From positions 72,279 through 135,384 of the forward strand of contig PMOI01000016.1 in assembly GCA_003162475.1 (NCBI GenBank): a DNA stretch of 63,106 nt, read 5' to 3'. Source of the stretch: Acidimicrobiaceae bacterium. Its GTDB lineage: Bacteria; Actinomycetota; Acidimicrobiia; Acidimicrobiales; RAAP-2. Within the stretch, counting starts at the first letter, position 1. The number at the start of each line of letters is the position of its first letter. Shown in pieces: positions 17,580 through 25,981 of the stretch. The position numbers and the translations under genes are program-made. Below the pieces are notes generated by a model. It was not told where the DNA came from. It saw nothing but the letters and a program-made list of their open reading frames with translations, and searched no databases.

Positions 17580-18542
17580 ATGAAAACGCGACTGACCGAA
17601 CTACTGAAGATTGAACACCCGGTGATGTTGGCCGGCATGGGCGGGGTCTCCTACAGCGCCCTCGTCGCGGCGGTCTCCAACGCCGGAGGCTACGGGTGCC
17701 TGGGTGCGTCGACCATGTCCAGCGAGCAACTCACGCACGAGATCGCCGCGACCCGGGCACTCACGTCCAGTCCCTTCGGCGTGGACCTCTTAACGGCCTT
17801 TCCCGACACGCTCGTCGCCAACGTCGAACTCCTCATCGAAGGGGGCGCGAGCACGTTCGTCGCGGGTCTCGGTGTCCCGCGACACGTCATCGACCTCTGC
17901 CACGATCACCACGTGCTCGTCGTCTCGATGTGCGGCAAGGTCGATCACGCCAGGCGCGCGCTCGACGCGGGCTGTGACGTCGTCGTCGCGCAGGGCACCG
18001 AAGCGGGTGGTCATACCGGCACCGTCGCCACGATGCCCCTTGTCCCGCTCATCGTCGACGCCGTCGACGGGGCGATTCCCGTCGTCGCCGCGGGCGGCAT
18101 CTTCGACGGCCGCGGTCTCGCAGCGGCGCTAGCCCTTGGCGCCGACGGCGTGTGGATAGGCACGCGCTTCATCGCCACGCCCGAGGCGCGAGCAATCCCC
18201 GGCTTTCGAGAGAGCATCATCGCCGCGCACGAAGACGGCACGGTCATCTCGAGAGCCTTTAGTGGCAAGACCATGCGCGTCATCAAGAACGACACGACCG
18301 AGCGCTACGAGGCAGACCCTACGTTGCTCAAGAAGTTCCCCGACCAACTCTTCGTGTCGCACGACGAAGGCACCTTCCACCTCGGTGGTGACGAGACAAC
18401 CAAGGGTATTGATCCCCGGCGAGAGGGTTACCCGGCCGGCCAGGCGGTCGGCGCCATCAACGAACTCGTGCCAGCGGGCGATCTCGTTCACCAGATTGTT
18501 CGAGACGCCGACGCGATTCTTCAGAGGCTCTCGGCGCTCTAG
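17580..18542 (+). CDS. Nitronate monooxygenase (NPD/2-nitropropane dioxygenase family)
   Basis: An FMN-dependent TIM-barrel flavoprotein that oxidises alkyl nitronates to carbonyl compounds and nitrite. The start HPVMLAGMGGVSYSALVAAVSNAG, the phosphate-binding EAGGHTG, VVAAGGI and GADGVWIGTRF motifs are clear. The ATG at 17580 (320 residues) follows GAAG at 8 bases; a GTG at 17571 is in frame and possible. Members also include enoyl-ACP reductase FabK-like enzymes, so the substrate is not certain. Confidence 0.88.
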   Translation: MKTRLTELLKIEHPVMLAGMGGVSYSALVAAVSNAGGYGCLGASTMSSEQLTHEIAATRALTSSPFGVDLLTAFPDTLVANVELLIEGGASTFVAGLGVPRHVIDLCHDHHVLVVSMCGKVDHARRALDAGCDVVVAQGTEAGGHTGTVATMPLVPLIVDAVDGAIPVVAAGGIFDGRGLAAALALGADGVWIGTRFIATPEARAIPGFRESIIAAHEDGTVISRAFSGKTMRVIKNDTTERYEADPTLLKKFPDQLFVSHDEGTFHLGGDETTKGIDPRREGYPAGQAVGAINELVPAGDLVHQIVRDADAILQRLSAL

Positions 18543-18675
18543 TTCGTCGAGAGTCCCCCATTCGGCTCCATCGCCGCGCGAACACGCCCGCTCAACGCGG
18601 TGCAACGAAGCGCGCCGATTCACGTCAACCGAGGAACGGTCCTCGTGATTCGCGTGAGGGACCTAGTGTTGGGTC

Positions 18676-19122
18676 ATGGCCAGCGCCAACGCCGACGAGG
18701 ACGCCATAGCCTCAGTCATTCGAGGCGCCGCGAAGCGAGTAACCGTCGCCAAACGTACGGTCGCCTCGGTGCTGGTGGGGGCCTCGGGACATCTGACCGC
18801 TGACGAAATCACCCTCGCGGTGCAACGACGGCAGCCCGACGTCAGTCCTTCGACGGTGTATCGAATCCTGGATGAGTTCGAAGAGCTGAACATCGTGGTG
18901 CACGCCCACCTGGGCCAGCACGCCGCGGTGTACCACCTCGCGGGCTCCGTGCATGGCCATCTGACGTGCGACGTCTGTCACGCCACCTTCGAGATTCCGG
19001 CCGCCCACTTCGACGCGCTCAGTAGGAACCTACTCACCAAGTTCGGCTTCCGACTCGATCGTCATCACGTCGCGCTGTCCGGAACGTGTGAGTTCTGTCG
19101 GGCGCAGATGCTCGTTACGTAA
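18676..19122 (+). CDS. Fur-family metal-responsive repressor
   Basis: A 148-residue Fur-superfamily regulator. The winged-helix recognition region STVYRILDEFEELNIV is at about 59-74, followed by the His-rich metal region VHGHLTCDVCH. Two CxxC pairs (Cys98/Cys101 and Cys138/Cys141) make the structural zinc site. Zinc (Zur), iron and peroxide (PerR) forms cannot be separated here. An ABC exporter follows after 106 bases. Confidence 0.9.
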   Translation: MASANADEDAIASVIRGAAKRVTVAKRTVASVLVGASGHLTADEITLAVQRRQPDVSPSTVYRILDEFEELNIVVHAHLGQHAAVYHLAGSVHGHLTCDVCHATFEIPAAHFDALSRNLLTKFGFRLDRHHVALSGTCEFCRAQMLVT

Positions 19123-19206
19123 GCGCCCAACGGTCGTGGCGAGCACTAGAACGCCTACGCGTGGCCAATTCGTCGACAACGCGTCGCGACCGCTCTCGCC
19201 GATTCA

Positions 19207-19222
19207 CTAGATTCTCATCTAG
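19207..19222. promoter_or_regulatory. Short palindrome in the ABC exporter leader
   Basis: CTAGAT, a 4-base spacer and ATCTAG form a perfect 6+6 inverted repeat whose right edge overlaps the AGGA Shine-Dalgarno of the ABC ATPase at 19229. It could be an operator or a small hairpin that limits ribosome access. Such short repeats also arise by chance. Confidence 0.3.
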
Positions 19223-19228
19223 GACTTC

Positions 19229-20146
19229 ATGATCAAAATCGAACACCTCACCAAGCGCTACGGGGACACGCTCGCTGTTGACGACCTCGACTTCGAGGTG
19301 CGCCCCGGTGTTATCACTGGATTCCTCGGTCCGAATGGTTCCGGAAAATCAACGACGATGCGCGTCATTCTTGGTCTCGACCACCCCACGAAGGGTCGCG
19401 CGACCGTGAAGGGCCAGGACTACGCCAGTCTGCGCGCGCCCCTGCATGAAGTCGGTGCGTTGCTCGACGCGAAAGCAGTCCATCCGGGACGGACCGCGCG
19501 CAACCACTTGCGCGCGCTGGCGGCGTCGAACCGAATTCCCTTCGCCCGTGTCGACGAGGTGCTCGGATTCACCGGCATTGACTCGGTGGCGAACAAGAAG
19601 GTCGGAAACTTCTCACTCGGCATGAGCCAGCGCCTCGGCATCGCAGGCGCTCTCCTGGGCGACCCCGAGGTGCTGCTCTTCGACGAACCCGTCAATGGAC
19701 TCGATCCCGAGGGAATCCGATGGATCCGCGACTTCTTTCGCTCGCTCGCGAACGAGGGTCGAACCGTCTTCGTCTCTTCTCACCTCATGAGTGAGATGGC
19801 CGTGACGGCCGATCAGATCATCGTCATCGGACGGGGCAAGCTCATCACCCAAGGTTCCATTGATTCACTCACGGCGACCGCCAAGGGAAGTGTCTTCGTG
19901 CGAGCGTCGGATCACGAAAAACTGATCTCAGTGCTGAAGACCCACGGTGGCGACGTGAGCGAGGCCAACGACGAAGCATTGAGCGTCAGTGATCTCACGT
20001 CGGATCAGATCGGCCAGATCGCCTTCGACGCTGACGTGGTGCTTTTCGAGCTCACCCCCCAGCGTGCCTCCCTCGAGGACGTTTTCATGGAACTGACCGC
20101 CGACTCGGTCGAATACGGATCGTCCGGTGCGCGCAATGAACGCTGA
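19229..20146 (+). CDS. ABC transporter ATP-binding protein (drug/ABC-2 exporter class)
   Basis: A 305-residue ATPase of the CcmA/DrrA-like class. Walker A GPNGSGKS, the Q-loop-side DAKAVHPGRTARNHLRAL, signature NFSLGMSQRLGIAGALL and Walker B VLLFDEPVNGLDPEG are all intact. The C-terminal extension, ending in LEDVFMELT, is common in this class. It overlaps the membrane subunit and so forms a two-gene exporter. Substrate unknown: antibiotics, lipids and lantibiotics are all exported by relatives. Confidence 0.92.
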   Translation: MIKIEHLTKRYGDTLAVDDLDFEVRPGVITGFLGPNGSGKSTTMRVILGLDHPTKGRATVKGQDYASLRAPLHEVGALLDAKAVHPGRTARNHLRALAASNRIPFARVDEVLGFTGIDSVANKKVGNFSLGMSQRLGIAGALLGDPEVLLFDEPVNGLDPEGIRWIRDFFRSLANEGRTVFVSSHLMSEMAVTADQIIVIGRGKLITQGSIDSLTATAKGSVFVRASDHEKLISVLKTHGGDVSEANDEALSVSDLTSDQIGQIAFDADVVLFELTPQRASLEDVFMELTADSVEYGSSGARNER

Positions 20147-20921
20147 CATGTCGCTCGGATCCGTTATTCGCTCGGAGTGGATCAAGTTCCGAACCGTGCG
20201 CTCGACACTGACGGGCGTGTTCGTGATGTTCATCTTGACGATTGGCTTGGGGGCACTCATCGCCTGGGCCACGCGAAGCCATTGGCAAACGGTGTCAACG
20301 GCCGACCAGGTCACCTTCGATCCGGTATCAACGAGTTTGATCGGGATTGTCTTCTCACAGTTCGCTATCGGCGTGATTGGCTCATTGCTCATCACGAGCG
20401 AGTACGCCTCTGGTTTGATCCGAACGACGTTAGGGGCGGTGCCGAAGCGACTCATGTTGGTGTCGGGAAAACTGGTCGTGTTGATCGCCTCGATGTTCGT
20501 GGTGACCGAAGTCGCTTGCTTCGCCGCCTTCTTCGTTGGCCAAAGCATCTTCTCGGGCGTCGTGCCCACGGCGTCGCTCAGCAGCACCTCGGTAGTGCGC
20601 GCGGTGATCTTCGCCGGCCTCTACCTCACCATTCTCGCCGTCGTCAGTTTCTCGCTCGGACTCATCGTTCGCCATAGCGCCGCGACTATCGGCATCTTCG
20701 TCACGATCGTCTTGATTCTTCCGCTGATCTCGCTCGCCATACCCGAGAGTTGGCGAGTCCACATCGTCAAGTTCGAACCTTCCGAGTTGGGTAACGCCAT
20801 GACCTCGGTCGTCACGCCTTCCGGTGACCTGAGCGCGTCCAGGTCTCTCCTCATGCTCGTCATCTACGCGGTCGTCGTCTTAGGCGCTGGCGCGTTACTT
20901 TTTCAACGCCGCGACGCGTAA
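20136..20921 (+). CDS. ABC-2 type membrane subunit
   Basis: The 261-residue product begins SVIRSEWIKFRTVRSTLTG, the amphipathic start typical of ABC-2 permeases, and has about six hydrophobic spans with a final FQRRDA. It pairs with the ATPase whose stop it overlaps. Start choice is uncertain: GTG 20127, ATG 20136 and ATG 20148 are all in frame and none has a strong Shine-Dalgarno. Confidence 0.85.
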   Translation: MNADMSLGSVIRSEWIKFRTVRSTLTGVFVMFILTIGLGALIAWATRSHWQTVSTADQVTFDPVSTSLIGIVFSQFAIGVIGSLLITSEYASGLIRTTLGAVPKRLMLVSGKLVVLIASMFVVTEVACFAAFFVGQSIFSGVVPTASLSSTSVVRAVIFAGLYLTILAVVSFSLGLIVRHSAATIGIFVTIVLILPLISLAIPESWRVHIVKFEPSELGNAMTSVVTPSGDLSASRSLLMLVIYAVVVLGAGALLFQRRDA

Positions 20922-21010
20922 CGAACTCTCCGTCGCCCGAGACCGGCTTACGCGTTGGTTGGATTCAATCACCGTCGCCCTTAGATTCCTCGGTCGAGGC
21001 CGCGAAGTGA

Positions 21011-21775
21011 CTAAAGAACCTTTGAGAGAAAACTGCGAAGACGCTCTGATTTTGGTGCGGTCAAGACCTCGCGAGGGTCCCCCGACTCCTCAATGACTCC
21101 CGCGTCCAAGAAGTACACGGTGTTGGCGACTTCCTTCGCGAAGTTCATCTCGTGCGTCACCACGACCATCGTCATGCCACTTCGGGCCAAGTCCTTCATG
21201 ACGTCGAGCACCTCGCCCACGAGCTCGGGGTCAAGCGCCGACGTGGGCTCGTCGAAGAGCATCAACTTGGGCTCCATCGCGAGCGCCCTTGCAATGGCAA
21301 CGCGTTGTTGTTGTCCTCCCGAGATTTGACTTGGATACTGCGATTCTTTGTTTTCCAGTCCGACCCGAGCGAGCAACTCACGGGCTTTACTCTTTGCCGC
21401 TTCGGGCGACACTCCCTTTACCTTTATTTGACCGATCGTGATGTTCTCCAGGACGGTGAGGTGCTGAAAAAGGTTGAAGCGCTGAAAGACCATGCCAATA
21501 CGAGCGCGCTCTGCGCATATCTGCTTATCGTTTCGTTCGTGGAGCTTCCCTCCGCGCATCTCGTAGCCAACGAGATCGCCGTCGACGCGAAGCTCGCCCG
21601 CGTCGTGCTTTTCGAGGTGGTTGATACAGCGAAGCAGCGTGCTCTTGCCAGAACCCGAGGGACCAATGAGGCACGTGACCTCGCCGCGCGCGACGGTGAG
21701 ATCCACGCCCCTAAGGACCTCGATGCCGTTGTAGGACTTATGGACGGCGCGGACTTCGACCATGGCTTCGCTCAT
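21011..21775 (-). CDS. Polar amino-acid ABC importer ATPase (GlnQ-like)
   Basis: The ATPase of a polar amino-acid importer, 254 residues. Walker [16 protein letters not shown], signature [18 protein letters not shown], Walker [15 protein letters not shown] and switch region [14 protein letters not shown] agree closely with GlnQ/HisP. It is the last gene of a permease-containing operon and overlaps the permease by 4 bases. Confidence 0.95.
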   Translation of the reverse strand: MSEAMVEVRAVHKSYNGIEVLRGVDLTVARGEVTCLIGPSGSGKSTLLRCINHLEKHDAGELRVDGDLVGYEMRGGKLHERNDKQICAERARIGMVFQRFNLFQHLTVLENITIGQIKVKGVSPEAAKSKARELLARVGLENKESQYPSQISGGQQQRVAIARALAMEPKLMLFDEPTSALDPELVGEVLDVMKDLARSGMTMVVVTHEMNFAKEVANTVYFLDAGVIEESGDPREVLTAPKSERLRSFLSKVL

Positions 21776-22782
21776 CGAACTGCCTCCAACGGGCCTCGCT
21801 GGGTTCGAAACTTGCGCAGTATCCCACGGACGTCTCGACGTAGTCGCTGCGTTGGGGTGGGCGGCGGTGAACGCAACGCTCCCTTGGCGAAATGACGCTC
21901 CAGATAGAACTGACCAATGGAGAGAATGGTCGTCACGATCAAGTACCAGAGCGAAGCGACAATCAACAAGGGCATGATCTCGTAGTTCCCACCATAAATG
22001 TTCGACGCCGCACCAAGGAGTTCAACGACGCCCACGAAGCCTGCAAGCGAGGTCGTCTTCAACATCGAAATCACTTCATTGCCCGTCGGTGGGACGATGA
22101 CCCTCATGGCCTGGGGCAAGACGACGTAGCGCAGGGATTGGCGCCGCGTCATGCCGAGCGAAATAGCCGCTTCGACCTGACCCTCGTCGACCGCGATCAA
22201 CCCGGCGCGCGCGATCTCCGACATGTAGGCCGCCTCGTTGAGACCAAAGGCGATCACCGCAGCCGCGAACGCACTAAAGAGGGTCGTCGTGGTGATGTGA
22301 ACGAGCGCCCACGAAGACGGTGTGAAGGGGATGCCAATACTTAGAACTGGGTAGAGGATCGCGATGTTGTACCAAACCAGCAACTGGACCAGCACGGGCG
22401 TCCCGCGAAAGAACCAGGTGTAGGTCCAGGCCGCAGTGGATAGCACGCGATTGGGTGAGAGTCGCATGATGGCGAGCGTCATGCCCAGCACGATGCCCAC
22501 CACCATCGCGAAGATGGTGAGCTCGAGTGTCCTCACGAGTCCGTGCAGGATCTCCGAGGTTGTGAAGTACTGTCCGACGATCGTCCAACTGAATCGCCAG
22601 GTCAAGTCTGGATGGCACTTGCGAACGCCGTTCACGACCTGACAAGCGAAGTGGCCCGTCGGCAACTTCGAAAAAAGTGTGTGAATCAACATCGCCACGA
22701 TGAGTAGGGCAAACCCGGCGGCGACCCACCGCCCATAGTGACGAACGGGGACGACCTTGACGGCGTCCCCGTTCATTGTCAT
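21772..22782 (-). CDS. Polar amino-acid ABC importer permease
   Basis: Membrane subunit of the importer, 336 residues with about six spans. The HisM/GlnP signatures [10 protein letters not shown] and the cytoplasmic EAA loop [20 protein letters not shown] are present. An unusual feature is an 80-residue N-terminal extension with a first span (about 18-40) and an extracytoplasmic loop containing two cysteines (CQVV and RKCH). It lies 24 bases downstream of the binding protein. Confidence 0.93.
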   Translation of the reverse strand: MTMNGDAVKVVPVRHYGRWVAAGFALLIVAMLIHTLFSKLPTGHFACQVVNGVRKCHPDLTWRFSWTIVGQYFTTSEILHGLVRTLELTIFAMVVGIVLGMTLAIMRLSPNRVLSTAAWTYTWFFRGTPVLVQLLVWYNIAILYPVLSIGIPFTPSSWALVHITTTTLFSAFAAAVIAFGLNEAAYMSEIARAGLIAVDEGQVEAAISLGMTRRQSLRYVVLPQAMRVIVPPTGNEVISMLKTTSLAGFVGVVELLGAASNIYGGNYEIMPLLIVASLWYLIVTTILSIGQFYLERHFAKGALRSPPPTPTQRLRRDVRGILRKFRTQRGPLEAVR

Positions 22783-22806
22783 TTCTGTCCTCGGACGACG
22801 AAGCGC

Positions 22807-23691
22807 TTAGGAGACGGCTCCGTTAAGGACGATCTTGCTCGAGGGCAACGCCCCACTCGTGACGCCCCACTTCGCCAAAATGGCGTTGTACGTGCCGTTC
22901 GCGATAAGTGTCTTGATGGCTGCCTGGATCGCCATAGCGAGTCCGTCGCCGGCCGTCGTCTTCGCGGTGGCGATGCCGTAGGGCGCCACGTTGACCGCGC
23001 TGCCCAGAAGCTTGAACTTTCCCTTCGAAGTTGACGCGATGTAGCCGGCGACCTGGCTGTCCACGAATCCGACGTTGGCCTGGCCGGACAAGACTGCCAA
23101 GTTGGCCTCGGTCTGATTCGGGAACGTGATGACCGTCAACTTCTTCGACTTCGAGCAAGCCTTGGCGGCCGTCTGCGCGTCCGTTTGTTCAACGGTGCTC
23201 TTCTCTACCGCGACCTTCCAGCCACAGAAGCTCTTGAAGCCCTTGAACTTAAGTGTGGAGCTCGCCTTGGCGTACACGCCCTCGCCGGCTGTGAAGTAGT
23301 CAACGAAGTTGACCGACTTTTCGCGAGCCTTGTTGTCGGTGAACGACGAGTTGCCCACCTGGAACCGACCGGACGTGACACCGGCAATGATGCTGTCGAA
23401 GGTGACGTTGTTCTCGTTGATCTTGAGTTTGAGCGTCGTGGCGACCGCCTTCATCAGGTCTACGTCGAAGCCGACCATCGTCGTGCCGCTCATCGATTCG
23501 TCGGGTGCGTACGTGGCGTCAGTGGCCACCTGGAGCGTGACGTGCTTATACGATGCCGGAACGAGCTTGGCGTCGGCTGCGTTGTAAGTTCCGGTCGTCG
23601 AAGCCGCGCCAGCGACGACGCTGGAGGCCAACAGTAGCGAACCAATGCCCGCCGCTACGAGCACTTGACGAACTCGTGGAATCCGATGCAT
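22807..23691 (-). CDS. Amino-acid ABC substrate-binding protein
   Basis: A secreted solute-binding protein of family 3, 294 residues. A signal peptide of about 30 residues (basic start, hydrophobic core ending VAGAAS) has no lipobox cysteine, so it may be free or retained otherwise. Typical segments include TLQVATDATYAPDES, GFDVDLMKAVA, IIAGVTSGRFQVGNSSFT and TFPNQTEANLAVLSGQ. GGGGAGA precedes the ATG. It is the first gene of the importer operon. Confidence 0.93.
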   Translation of the reverse strand: MHRIPRVRQVLVAAGIGSLLLASSVVAGAASTTGTYNAADAKLVPASYKHVTLQVATDATYAPDESMSGTTMVGFDVDLMKAVATTLKLKINENNVTFDSIIAGVTSGRFQVGNSSFTDNKAREKSVNFVDYFTAGEGVYAKASSTLKFKGFKSFCGWKVAVEKSTVEQTDAQTAAKACSKSKKLTVITFPNQTEANLAVLSGQANVGFVDSQVAGYIASTSKGKFKLLGSAVNVAPYGIATAKTTAGDGLAMAIQAAIKTLIANGTYNAILAKWGVTSGALPSSKIVLNGAVS

Positions 23692-23788
23692 GAAATCTCC
23701 CCAATTTTTCTGCTCCGCCGCGGACGGCGTCAGGCCTCCATTGATACCAGAAATCGCCTTAGAGCGAGATTCGCCCGTCAGAAAATCA

Positions 23789-25339
23789 CTAGACGCGCGC
23801 CACTTCGCTTGTCGACGCCGCGCTCATCGCCTTTGGCAGTCGCGAGAGTACGACGACCGCGGCCACGACCGCCGCGCCGGAAGCCACGAAACATCCCCGG
23901 TGTAGTCCCTCCATGAAGGCGTTGGTGACCTGCGCGTCGAGTGCGGGTCGCAGCGACGCCGGAAAGCGCGCCACCGTCGCTTGGGCGGCTTGCGTTGAAC
24001 TGACCGCGACGTGGAGTTGAGCCTTCGTGAGTCCCTTCGAGAGATACGGCGTCAGTGCCGCGAGAACCCGGGGACCGAAGAGCGACGAGAAGACCGAACC
24101 CACCACCGCGACGCCCATGGTGCCGGCCAGTTCTCGTGTCGTCTCGTTCACCGCCGAACCCGCGCCAATCTGCTCGGGGCGCAGCGTAGCCATCAGCGAC
24201 GCGGTCGACGGCGCGTTCACGAGAGAGAAGCCGAGCGCGAGGAGCACCATCATGGCAATGACCGGCCCGAAGTAGGCCGCGTGCGCCACGACGACGCCTC
24301 CCCAGGCGAGCGCTGTCGCTTCGATGAAGAGTCCCGCGGCGACCACTACGCGGGTGCCGAACTTCAGAGCGGCTGCGGCACCGAGGGGCGTCGCCACCAT
24401 GACGACGACGGCGAAGGGCAACGTGTGCACGCCCGCCGACAGGGCCGAGTAGCCGCGGATCAACTGGAAGTACTGGGTGATGAGAAATATGAAGCCAAAG
24501 AGGCAGAAGTAGTTCACGGCAATGGCACTGGCGCTCGTGGAGAAGAAGCGATTCGTGAAGATCCTCACGTCCAAGAGAGGGCCCTCACGCCGAAGTTCGT
24601 AGAGCACGAACGAGACGAGTGACAAAGCCGCCGCGACGAAGAGCAATATCGTGGCGACACTGCGCCAGCCCCACGAGGGACCTTCGATAATGGCGAATGT
24701 CAGTAGCGTCACGCCCGCGGTCCCGAGCGCCAGGCCCACCGCGTCGACGCGGCGTCGAAGTGGACTCCTCGACTCCGGCACCACGTAGGCCGAGGCCACG
24801 ATGGCGATAATGACGAGCGGCGCGTTGATGATGAAGATGGACCCGTACCAGAAGTGAACCAGCAGGGCTCCGCCCACCACGGGGCCAATGGCGATCGCCA
24901 CGCCACTGGCGGCACCCCAGAATCCGAAGGCCTTCGCCCGCTCTGAGAGATCGTCGAAGGCAACGGTCAGCGTTGACAGCGTCGCGGGAAAGATGAACGC
25001 GGCCGATGCACCCATCAACGCTCGCGCCACGAGCAACGTCGGCACGCTGCTCGAAAAAGCCGCCAAGAGCGAGAATGCACCGAAGGACCCGAGCGCGATT
25101 TGCATGACGCGCTTCCTCCCGAAGCGATCCGAGAGCCCTCCCCCAGCTAAGAGCAGGCCGGCGAAGGGCAGGGAGTACCCGTCGACGATCCACTGCAGTG
25201 ACGAATTCGACGCGTGTAGGTCGCGCGACAGCACGGGCAGCGCCACATTGACGATGGTGTTGTCGATGACGACGATCAATACGGTGAGGCACAACACACC
25301 AAGAATCCACCAGCGTCGGTCGTGAACGGACAGGGGCAT
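23789..25339 (-). CDS. DHA2-family MFS drug efflux transporter
   Basis: A 516-residue major-facilitator protein with about fourteen spans, like EmrB/QacA. Motif D1 (VVIDNTIVNVALPVLSRDL) and motif A (GGLSDRFGRKRVMQ) are both present, with WVDGYSL-like WIVDGYSLPFAG near the N-terminus. The open frame continues to 25396, but the ATG at 25339 follows GGAGAG and excludes the operator. It is divergent from a TetR regulator, so regulated multidrug or xenobiotic export is inferred. Confidence 0.93.
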   Translation of the reverse strand: MPLSVHDRRWWILGVLCLTVLIVVIDNTIVNVALPVLSRDLHASNSSLQWIVDGYSLPFAGLLLAGGGLSDRFGRKRVMQIALGSFGAFSLLAAFSSSVPTLLVARALMGASAAFIFPATLSTLTVAFDDLSERAKAFGFWGAASGVAIAIGPVVGGALLVHFWYGSIFIINAPLVIIAIVASAYVVPESRSPLRRRVDAVGLALGTAGVTLLTFAIIEGPSWGWRSVATILLFVAAALSLVSFVLYELRREGPLLDVRIFTNRFFSTSASAIAVNYFCLFGFIFLITQYFQLIRGYSALSAGVHTLPFAVVVMVATPLGAAAALKFGTRVVVAAGLFIEATALAWGGVVVAHAAYFGPVIAMMVLLALGFSLVNAPSTASLMATLRPEQIGAGSAVNETTRELAGTMGVAVVGSVFSSLFGPRVLAALTPYLSKGLTKAQLHVAVSSTQAAQATVARFPASLRPALDAQVTNAFMEGLHRGCFVASGAAVVAAVVVLSRLPKAMSAASTSEVARV

Positions 25340-25349
25340 GGTCTCTCCA

Positions 25350-25387
25350 ATAGAACAATGTTCTATTACTATAGAACATTGTTCTAT
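25350..25387. promoter_or_regulatory. Twin palindromic TetR operators
   Basis: Two 17-bp palindromes lie in the divergent gap: ATAGAACAATGTTCTAT at 25350-25366 and ATAGAACATTGTTCTAT at 25371-25387. Each has perfect 8-base arms around one central base, and their centres are 21 bp apart, two turns of the helix. They sit 10 bases from the efflux start and 9 bases from the regulator start, so one bound repressor could block both promoters. Confidence 0.85.
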
Positions 25388-25396
25388 ACTGGTCAA

Positions 25397-25981
25397 GTGA
25401 TCAGTCCCACGAACCGTACGCCCTCATCAAAGATTGGACCCGAAGTCCTCCTCGGCGCCCTCGCCATTCTCAACGACCAAGGCCCCGATGGCTTCACGGT
25501 GCGCGCCATTGCCCAGCGAGCGCGCGTCGCGCCAATGGCCATCTACAACCACTTCGATGGCGTGAACGGAGTCCTCGAAGCGCTCTGGATGGAAGGATTC
25601 GCGAGGCTGCGCGACGTACTAAGCGTGTACGACCACGACGCCGACGTCGATCTCTTCAACGCGGGACTCGCCTATCGGAAGTTCGCACTCGAGAATCGTG
25701 GTCTCTATACCGTGATGTTCATGCACCGTTTTCGAAACTTCGAACCATCGATTACGGCCGTACATCTCGCCACGCAGGCGTACCAGACGCTGGTCACGCA
25801 CGTTGAACGCTGTCAGGAGATTGGACAGTTCTCGAACGAGCGCGCGAGCGACGCCGCCCAAATCGTCTGGTCGGCCTGCCACGGTTACGTCGCGCTCGAA
25901 CTCCTTGACATCAACATGGCCACGGACCGCGACGAGACCTTTCGACGTCTCTTGACGACCCTACAAAACGGGTTCCGCTAA
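25397..25981 (+). CDS. TetR-family repressor of the adjacent efflux pump
   Basis: The 194-residue product has an N-terminal TetR helix-turn-helix (FTVRAIAQRARVAPMAIYNHF) and a helical ligand domain resembling the C-terminal domain called WHG or TetR_C_13-like. The GTG at 25397 starts 9 bases after the second operator, leaving little room for a leader, so a short-leader or leaderless mRNA is possible. Its 3' end overlaps the convergent sulfatase by 21 bases. Confidence 0.9.
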   Translation: MISPTNRTPSSKIGPEVLLGALAILNDQGPDGFTVRAIAQRARVAPMAIYNHFDGVNGVLEALWMEGFARLRDVLSVYDHDADVDLFNAGLAYRKFALENRGLYTVMFMHRFRNFEPSITAVHLATQAYQTLVTHVERCQEIGQFSNERASDAAQIVWSACHGYVALELLDINMATDRDETFRRLLTTLQNGFR

